Of a stretch of 64,000 nt of DNA, positions 58,350 through 64,000 are shown one piece after another. The notes below the pieces were generated by a model. It saw only the letters and a program-made list of their open reading frames with translations. It was not told the origin of the DNA and made no database searches. Positions within the stretch are counted from its first letter, which is position 1, and each line of letters starts with the position of its first letter. The stretch comes from Klebsiella oxytoca. Lineage in GTDB: Bacteria > Pseudomonadota > Gammaproteobacteria > Enterobacterales > Enterobacteriaceae. The DNA is taken from NCBI RefSeq assembly GCF_009707385.1, contig NZ_CP046115.1:4030001-4094000 (forward strand), read 5' to 3'. Made by a program: the position numbers and the translations under genes.

Positions 58350-59141
58350 ATGCCTGTTTTTGCTCTACTCGCCCTTGTCGCCTACTCTATCAGCCTCGCG
58401 CTGATCGTCCCCGGTCTGCTGCAAAAAAACAGCAGCTGGCGGCGGATGGCGATTCTTTCCGCAACTATTGCGTTGATTTGTCACGCCTTTGCGCTGGAAT
58501 CACGCATTTTTCCCGGCGGCGAAAGCGGGCAAAATCTTAGTCTATTAAACGTAGGCTCGCTGGTCAGCCTGATGATCTGTACGGTAATGACCATAGTCGC
58601 ATCGCGTAATCGCGGCTGGCTATTGCTGCCCATTGTTTATACCTTCGCCTTGATCAATCTCGCGTTCGCAACCTTTATGCCGAACGAGTACATCACTCAT
58701 CTTGAAACCACGCCGGGGATGTTGGTCCATATCGGCCTGTCGCTCTTTTCTTATGCTACGCTGATTATCGCGGCCCTTTACGCTCTACAACTGGCGTGGA
58801 TTGACTATCAGTTGAAGAATAAGAGGTTAACATTCAGTAGCGAAATGCCGCCGCTGATGAGCATCGAACGTAAAATGTTCCATATCACTCAGATAGGTGT
58901 AGTTCTATTAACCCTGACGCTATGTACCGGGTTGTTTTACATGCACAACCTGTTTAATGCGGAAAACATTGATAAAGCAGTACTGTCTATCATCGCGTGG
59001 TTTGTTTATATCGTCCTGCTGTGGGGCCACTATCATGAAGGGTGGCGCGGACGCCGGGTCGTCTGGTTTAACGTGACTGGTGCAGGACTGCTGACGCTGG
59101 CCTATTTTGGTAGCCGTGTATTGCAACAGTTCATGAGCTAA
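58350..59141 (+). CDS. ypjD: Inner membrane protein YpjD (CcsA/HemX-like)
   Basis: 263 residues with about eight membrane helices (MPVFALLALVAYSISLALIVPG first). It has the cytochrome c assembly (CcsA/CcmC/HemX) domain pattern, with the WGHYHEGWRGRR segment near the C-terminus. Same length as E. coli YpjD, whose role is not established. It is 18 bases upstream of the corB start, likely one transcript. Confidence 0.92.
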   Translation: MPVFALLALVAYSISLALIVPGLLQKNSSWRRMAILSATIALICHAFALESRIFPGGESGQNLSLLNVGSLVSLMICTVMTIVASRNRGWLLLPIVYTFALINLAFATFMPNEYITHLETTPGMLVHIGLSLFSYATLIIAALYALQLAWIDYQLKNKRLTFSSEMPPLMSIERKMFHITQIGVVLLTLTLCTGLFYMHNLFNAENIDKAVLSIIAWFVYIVLLWGHYHEGWRGRRVVWFNVTGAGLLTLAYFGSRVLQQFMS

Positions 59142-59159
59142 GTCTTTAAGGAATCCTAA

Positions 59160-60449
59160 TTGGAACATATCTCCACCACCACGCTGATCGTAACGCTGAT
59201 CATCATGGTGGTAATCTCCGCCTATTTCTCCGGTTCTGAAACCGGCATGATGACGCTAAATCGCTACCGCCTGCGGCATCTGGCCAAACAGGGCAATCGT
59301 CAGGCAAAACGCGTCGAAAAGCTGCTACGCAAACCCGACCGTCTCATTAGCCTGGTACTCATTGGCAATAACCTCGTCAATATTCTTGCCTCGGCGCTGG
59401 CTACCATTGTGGGTATACGCCTGTACGGCGATGCCGGCGTCGCCATTGCTACCGGCGTTCTGACGTTCGTGGTTCTGGTATTTGCCGAAGTGCTGCCAAA
59501 AACCATCGCGGCGCTCTATCCGGAAAAGGTGGCCTATCCCAGTAGCCTCCTGCTCGCGCCGCTGCAGATACTGATGATGCCGCTGGTGTGGCTACTCAAT
59601 ACCATAACCCGCATTCTGATGCGTATTATGGGCATTAAAGCCGACATCGTCATTAGCGGGGCATTAAGTAAAGATGAACTGCGTACTATCGTGAATGAAT
59701 CACGCTCGCAAATATCTCGTCGTAATCAGGACATGCTGCTGTCCGTTCTGGATCTTGAGAAAGTCAGCGTTGATGACATCATGGTTCCGCGCAGCGATAT
59801 TGTCGGTATCAATATTAATGACGACTGGAAATCCATTGTCCGCCAGTTGACCCATTCTCCGCACGGGCGCATCGTGCTTTATCGCGATACCCTTGATGAT
59901 GCCATCAGCATGCTGCGGGTACGTGAAGCTTACCGCCTGATGACGGAGAAAAAAGAGTTCACTAAAGAGGTTATGCTGCGCGCCGCCGATGAAATTTACT
60001 TTGTCCCGGAAGGAACTCCGCTCAGCACCCAGTTGGTAAAATTCCAGCGTAATAAGAAGAAAGTAGGCCTGGTAGTTGATGAATACGGAGATATTCAGGG
60101 TCTGGTCACAGTTGAGGATATCCTTGAGGAGATCGTCGGTGACTTCACGACTTCAATGTCGCCTACGCTGGCTGAAGAGGTCACACCGCTTAACGATGGT
60201 TCAGTCATTATCGACGGGTCCGCGAACGTACGTGAAATCAACAAGGCATTTAACTGGCATCTGCCGGAAGATGAAGCGCGAACAATTAACGGTATTATCC
60301 TCGAGGCACTCGAAGAGATCCCTGCTCCAGGCACCCGCGTACGCATCGAACAGTACGATATCGATATTCTTGATGTTCAGGAGAATATGATTAAACAAGT
60401 GAAGGTTATGCCGGTAAAACCCATCCGCGAAAGCGTGGCTGAATCCTAG
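59160..60449 (+). CDS. corB: CNNM/CorB family transporter (YfjD)
   Basis: 429 residues. N-terminal DUF21/CNNM membrane domain with four helices (ISAYFSGSETGMMTLNRYRLRHLAKQG; LVLIGNNLVNILASAL), two CBS domains (VDDIMVPRSDIVGI; FVPEGTPLSTQLVKFQ...LVTVEDILEEIVGD) and a C-terminal CorC_HlyC domain. Proposed Mg2+/Co2+ transport or efflux function. The start is TTG (59160-59162, MEHISTTT) with AAGGA upstream. Closed by a terminator. Confidence 0.94.
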   Translation: MEHISTTTLIVTLIIMVVISAYFSGSETGMMTLNRYRLRHLAKQGNRQAKRVEKLLRKPDRLISLVLIGNNLVNILASALATIVGIRLYGDAGVAIATGVLTFVVLVFAEVLPKTIAALYPEKVAYPSSLLLAPLQILMMPLVWLLNTITRILMRIMGIKADIVISGALSKDELRTIVNESRSQISRRNQDMLLSVLDLEKVSVDDIMVPRSDIVGININDDWKSIVRQLTHSPHGRIVLYRDTLDDAISMLRVREAYRLMTEKKEFTKEVMLRAADEIYFVPEGTPLSTQLVKFQRNKKKVGLVVDEYGDIQGLVTVEDILEEIVGDFTTSMSPTLAEEVTPLNDGSVIIDGSANVREINKAFNWHLPEDEARTINGIILEALEEIPAPGTRVRIEQYDIDILDVQENMIKQVKVMPVKPIRESVAES

Positions 60450-60483
60450 TTAACCTTATGGTATCTGACAGATATGAACAGAA

Positions 60484-60509
60484 AAACGGCTACCCTGTGG
60501 TAGCCGTTT
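60484..60509. terminator. Terminator between corB and grpE
   Basis: AAACGGCTACC/GGTAGCCGTTT 11-bp stem between the convergent corB and grpE, with an A run on one side for the minus strand. Confidence 0.83.
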
Positions 60510-60516
60510 CGCTTAT

Positions 60517-61107
60517 TTACTTCGCTTTCGCCACGGTAACCATCGCCGCGCGAATAGTACGACCATTCAGGGTATAGCCCTTCTGCATAACGCCCAGAAC
60601 GTTGCCAGCCGCTACGTCGTCAGACTCAACCATCGCGATGGCCTGATGTACGTTCGGATCCAGCGGCACGTTGGTATCAGCGACGACTTCCACGCCGAAC
60701 TTACGTACCACGTCCAGCATCGACTTCAGCGTCAGTTCGATACCCTCGACCATTGGCGCCAGATCCGGATTCGCCTTATCAGCTACTTCCAGCGCGCGAT
60801 CCAGGCTGTCGATTACCGGCAGCAGTTCATTGACGAACTTCTCAAGCGCAAACTTATGTGCTTTTTCGATATCCAGCTCGGTACGGCGGCGCAGGTTATC
60901 TTCATCGGCTTTCGCACGCAGCAATACTTCACGTTCGCGCTTCTGGGCTTCAACAAGCTGAGCTTCCAGATTCGCAATTTTTTCATCGCGCGGATCCACC
61001 TGCTCAGCCGAAACCTCAGGCTCTACCGCCTCAACGTCGTCGTGCTGCTCCGTGATAATTTCTTCCGGGGCTTGCCCCTCAGGCGTTTTCTGTTCTTTAC
61101 TACTCAT
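60517..61107 (-). CDS. grpE: Nucleotide exchange factor GrpE
   Basis: 196 residues. Acidic disordered N-terminus, a long coiled-coil ([36 protein letters not shown]) and the C-terminal beta domain ([35 protein letters not shown]). It releases ADP from DnaK. The ATG at 61105-61107 ([11 protein letters not shown]) agrees with E. coli; the longer frame is dropped. Heat-shock promoter upstream. Confidence 0.98.
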   Translation of the reverse strand: MSSKEQKTPEGQAPEEIITEQHDDVEAVEPEVSAEQVDPRDEKIANLEAQLVEAQKREREVLLRAKADEDNLRRRTELDIEKAHKFALEKFVNELLPVIDSLDRALEVADKANPDLAPMVEGIELTLKSMLDVVRKFGVEVVADTNVPLDPNVHQAIAMVESDDVAAGNVLGVMQKGYTLNGRTIRAAMVTVAKAK

Positions 61108-61156
61108 GAATTTCTCCGCGTTTTTTTTCGCATTCATCTCGCTAACTTCGCTTATT

Positions 61157-61182
61157 ATGGGGATCAGTTTCCGGGTTTCAAG
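61157..61182 (-). promoter_or_regulatory. Sigma-32 promoter of grpE
   Basis: CTTGAA (61177-61182), 14-base spacer, CCCCAT (61157-61162) with AAT following; an excellent match to the sigma-32 consensus, about 50-75 bases before the grpE ATG. Confidence 0.9.
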
Positions 61183-61232
61183 GGAACGCAGCCATATTGT
61201 CACTATTCATTTAACGCAAGGACATCCAGATC

Positions 61233-62111
61233 ATGAAGAATCACTTCAAGTGTATAGGCATTGTGGGACACCCTCGTCACCCAACCGCGCTGACCACACA
61301 TGAAATGCTCTGGCGCTGGTTGTCCAGCAAAGGTTATGAAGTGCTGGTTGAGCAGCAAATCGCACATGAATTACAGCTGAGTAATGTGAAAACAGGAACG
61401 CTGGCGGAAATTGGTCAGCAGGCGGATCTGGCCGTTGTGGTAGGTGGAGATGGCAATATGCTCGGCGCGGCACGCACGCTGGCGCGCTACGATATTAACG
61501 TCATTGGAATTAACCGAGGTAATCTCGGCTTTCTGACCGACCTCGATCCGGATAACGCGCTACAGCAGCTCGCCGATGTGCTTGAGGGTCATTATATCGC
61601 CGAAAAACGCTTCCTGCTGGAAGCTCAGGTGTGCCAGCAGGATTGCCAGAAGCGCATCAGCACGGCAATTAACGAAGTTGTCCTGCACCCCGGCAAAGTG
61701 GCGCATATGATAGAGTTTGAAGTCTACATTGACGAAGTATTTGCTTTCTCTCAGCGCTCCGATGGTCTGATTATCTCTACGCCTACCGGTTCCACGGCTT
61801 ATTCACTCTCTGCCGGGGGACCTATTCTTACCCCTTCACTGGATGCTATCACCCTGGTTCCTATGTTCCCGCATACGCTTTCAGCCCGTCCGCTGGTGAT
61901 CAACGGCGACAGCACCATCCGTCTACGCTTTTCTCAGCGCTGTAGCGACCTGGAGATTAGCTGTGATAGCCAGATAGCGCTTCCGATTCAGGATGGTGAA
62001 GATGTGCTGATCCGCCGCTGCGATTATCACCTCAATCTTATTCATCCAAAAGATTACAGTTATTTCAATACATTAAGCACCAAGTTAGGCTGGTCAAAAA
62101 AATTGTTCTAA
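61233..62111 (+). CDS. nadK: NAD kinase
   Basis: 292 residues. ATP-dependent phosphorylation of NAD to NADP. The family motif [14 protein letters not shown] (about residue 70) and the C-terminal [23 protein letters not shown] are intact. The ATG follows CAAGGACATCC. Divergent from grpE, and 86 bases upstream of recN. Confidence 0.98.
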   Translation: MKNHFKCIGIVGHPRHPTALTTHEMLWRWLSSKGYEVLVEQQIAHELQLSNVKTGTLAEIGQQADLAVVVGGDGNMLGAARTLARYDINVIGINRGNLGFLTDLDPDNALQQLADVLEGHYIAEKRFLLEAQVCQQDCQKRISTAINEVVLHPGKVAHMIEFEVYIDEVFAFSQRSDGLIISTPTGSTAYSLSAGGPILTPSLDAITLVPMFPHTLSARPLVINGDSTIRLRFSQRCSDLEISCDSQIALPIQDGEDVLIRRCDYHLNLIHPKDYSYFNTLSTKLGWSKKLF

Positions 62112-62127
62112 TTTCATGGCCAACCTC

Positions 62128-62155
62128 TTTACTGGATAAAAAACCATATTATACT
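62128..62155 (+). promoter_or_regulatory. recN promoter
   Basis: TTTACT (62128-62133), 16-base spacer, TATACT (62150-62155). The LexA box overlaps the -10. Confidence 0.75.
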
Positions 62156-62169
62156 GTACGAAAACACAG
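62154..62169. promoter_or_regulatory. LexA box of recN
   Basis: CTGT-ACGAAAAC-ACAG, a perfect CTGT-N8-ACAG. E. coli recN has a second box upstream; here the corresponding CTGG-ATAAAAAA-CCAT (62132-62147) is degenerate. Confidence 0.9.
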
Positions 62170-62197
62170 TAATGGTTTTTCATACAGGAAGGCGGCT

Positions 62198-63859
62198 ATG
62201 TTGGCACAACTCACCATCAGTAATTTTGCTATCGTTCGTGAGCTGGAAATCGATTTTCACAGCGGTATGACCGCCATTACCGGCGAAACTGGTGCCGGTA
62301 AATCGATCGCTATCGATGCGTTGGGGCTATGCCTCGGTGGTCGTGCAGAAGCCGACATGGTGCGCAGAGATGCCAGCCGGGCTGATTTATGCGCCCGCTT
62401 CTCCCTTAAAGACACGCCAGCCGCTCAGCGCTGGCTGGAACAGAACCAGCTGGAAAGTGGACGTGAGTGTTTACTTCGCCGCGTCATCAGCGCAGACGGC
62501 CGCTCTCGCGGGTTTATTAACGGGACGGCGGTCCCTTTATCCCAGCTCCGGGAACTAGGTCAGCTGCTTATCCAGATTCATGGTCAACATGCACACCAGC
62601 TGCTAACTAAACCCGAACATCAGAAAACGCTGCTTGATGGCTATACCGGTGAGTATGCGCTTACTCAGCTTATGGCGGAACGCTATCAGCAATGGCATAA
62701 AAGCTGTCGCGAGCTGGCACTGCATCAGCAGCAAAGCCAGGAACGCGCGGCTCGTGCGGACCTGCTGCAATATCAATTAAAAGAGCTCAACGAGTTCAAC
62801 CCGCAGGCGGGTGAATTTGAGCAAATCGATGAAGAATACAAACGCCTGGCCAACAGCGGACAGCTACTGACTACCTGTCAGCATGCGCTGACGGTGCTGG
62901 CTGACGGCGAAGAATCCAACCTGCAAAGCCAACTCTACGCTGCGAAACAGCTGGTGAGCGAGCTGGTCGGAATGGACGGTAAACTCTCCGGGGTGCTGGA
63001 TATGCTGGAAGAAGCGTCTATCCAGCTGAGCGAAGCCACAGACGAACTGCGCCACTATCATGACCGCCTCGATCTGGATCCTAACCGCCTGTTCGAACTG
63101 GAGCAGCGCATTTCCCGACAGATCTCCCTGGCCAGAAAGCATCAAATTACTCCCGAAGAACTTCCAGAATTTTACCAATCCTTGCTGGAAGAGCAGCGTC
63201 TGCTTGATGATAGCGCTGGTTCTATAGAAACCCTGAGCCAGCTGGCCATTGAGCATCATCAGCTGGCGCTAAATACGGCAAAACAGCTGCATGCTTTGCG
63301 TCAGAAGAGTGCTGGTGAACTGGCTCAGTTAATCACAGAGAGTATGCACTCACTTTCAATGCCGCACGGTGTGTTCTCCATCGATGTCGCGTTTGATGAG
63401 CGTCATCTCACGGCCGAAGGCGCTGACCATATCGAATTCCGCGTAACCACCAACCCGGGTCAGCCGCTGCAGCCAATTGCCAAAGTTGCCTCCGGAGGTG
63501 AGTTATCGCGCATTGCGTTGGCTATTCAGGTTATTACCGCGCGCAAAATGGAAACCCCGGCGCTAATTTTCGATGAAGTAGATGTTGGCATCAGTGGCCC
63601 GACTGCGGCGGTCGTAGGTAGACTGCTGCGTCAGTTAGGGGAGTCAACCCAGGTGATGTGCGTTACCCACTTACCCCAAGTTGCCGGTTGTGGGCATCAT
63701 CATTTCTTCGTCTGCAAAGAAACTGACGGTGAAATGACCGAGACGCATATGCAACCTCTGGATAAACGCGCTCGTTTACAGGAACTGGCCCGTCTGTTGG
63801 GCGGTAGTGAAGTCACTCGTAACACTCTGGCAAACGCGAAAGAGTTACTTGCCGCGTAA
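62198..63859 (+). CDS. recN: DNA repair protein RecN
   Basis: 553-residue SMC-like ATPase for double-strand break repair, among the strongest SOS-induced proteins. Walker A GETGAGKS (about residue 30), a central coiled coil (about 160-365), the ABC signature [12 protein letters not shown] and Walker [13 protein letters not shown]. It is preceded by ACAGGAAGG and a LexA-controlled promoter. Confidence 0.98.
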   Translation: MLAQLTISNFAIVRELEIDFHSGMTAITGETGAGKSIAIDALGLCLGGRAEADMVRRDASRADLCARFSLKDTPAAQRWLEQNQLESGRECLLRRVISADGRSRGFINGTAVPLSQLRELGQLLIQIHGQHAHQLLTKPEHQKTLLDGYTGEYALTQLMAERYQQWHKSCRELALHQQQSQERAARADLLQYQLKELNEFNPQAGEFEQIDEEYKRLANSGQLLTTCQHALTVLADGEESNLQSQLYAAKQLVSELVGMDGKLSGVLDMLEEASIQLSEATDELRHYHDRLDLDPNRLFELEQRISRQISLARKHQITPEELPEFYQSLLEEQRLLDDSAGSIETLSQLAIEHHQLALNTAKQLHALRQKSAGELAQLITESMHSLSMPHGVFSIDVAFDERHLTAEGADHIEFRVTTNPGQPLQPIAKVASGGELSRIALAIQVITARKMETPALIFDEVDVGISGPTAAVVGRLLRQLGESTQVMCVTHLPQVAGCGHHHFFVCKETDGEMTETHMQPLDKRARLQELARLLGGSEVTRNTLANAKELLAA

Positions 63860-64000
63860 ACTTTTTTATTTTCACAGAGTCATAGTGAACAGCAAATTGC
63901 CAATAGACCTGCAGCCGAAGGTTCCCAACTGGGCAAAGGTCTATTATCATCGGCATATTACAGATGAGCCACGTACTGCTCGGGCCCAAAAAGGAATCAA
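63860..64000 (+). other. recN-bamE intergenic region
   Basis: Contains a stem-loop AATAGACCT/AGGTCTATT (63902-63945) and ends in AAAAAGGAATCAA, a good ribosome-binding site. In E. coli bamE starts just here, so its ATG should be the next bases beyond the window edge. Confidence 0.6.

Overview
This is a 64 kb stretch of conserved chromosome from a member of the Enterobacteriaceae. Gene order and protein sequences follow the Escherichia coli glrK-purL to recN-bamE segment almost gene for gene. It is not E. coli itself. It lacks several E. coli neighbours expected at their usual places (shoB/ohsC between yfhL and acpS, yfiE-eamB between srmB and grcA, yfiL between aroF and yfiR). It carries extra genes instead: a DUF4385 gene beside the rRNA operon, an SMP-30-type lactonase between pheA and tyrA, and a PepSY/DUF2946 pair between yfiB and rplS. 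An Enterobacter/Klebsiella-like genus fits best, but the genus cannot be fixed from the sequence alone. I see no prophage, insertion sequence, integron or CRISPR array.

Layout. 1-8 kb: the start of glrK, the small RNA gene glmY with its regulatory region, purL, mltF, tadA, pgpC, and the regulator yfhH. 9-19 kb: the ferredoxin yfhL, then two left-pointing clusters, pdxJ-acpS and lepA-lepB-rnc-era-recO, and the envelope-stress operon rpoE-rseA-rseB-rseC. 19-33 kb: nadB, trmN, srmB, grcA, ung, yfiF, trxC, tapT, pat, pssA, yfiM and kgtP. 33.2-39.4 kb: a DUF4385 gene and a complete rRNA operon on the minus strand (16S, tRNA-Glu, 23S, 5S; the rrnG position). 39.5-50 kb: clpB, pgeF, rluD, bamD, raiA, and the aromatic amino-acid genes pheL-pheA and aroF-tyrA. 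50-54.4 kb: the yfiRNB cyclic-di-GMP module and the PepSY/DUF2946 pair. 54.5-64 kb: rpsP-rimM-trmD-rplS, ffh, ypjD, corB, grpE, nadK and recN. The window stops just short of bamE.

How the genes work together. Envelope stress is handled by rpoE-rseABC and the outer-membrane assembly protein BamD. Heat shock is handled by clpB and grpE, both with clear sigma-32 promoters. Ribosome and tRNA biogenesis is represented by rnc, era, rimM, trmD, rluD, tadA, tapT and the rRNA operon. Phenylalanine and tyrosine synthesis is controlled by a pheL attenuator and TyrR boxes. Many classical regulatory sites are directly readable: PurR (purL), NadR (nadB), two FNR sites (grcA), CRP (kgtP, raiA), LexA (recN), Fur (DUF2946), TyrR (aroF), and sigma-54/GlrR/IHF sites (glmY).

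Most of the window is ordinary core genome. The less expected signals are repeat elements and accessory genes. A long-form ERIC element fills the whole era-recO gap. An ERIC-like element lies inside the 23S-5S spacer of the rRNA operon. A roughly 60-bp module is shared by the ERIC insert and a different repeat upstream of ffh's 3' end. A short leader ORF in front of rpoE is one base away from ending in an ATGA overlap with the rpoE start. The PepSY/DUF2946 pair is preceded by a Fur-like box, and the SMP-30 gene sits directly beneath the tyrA terminator.
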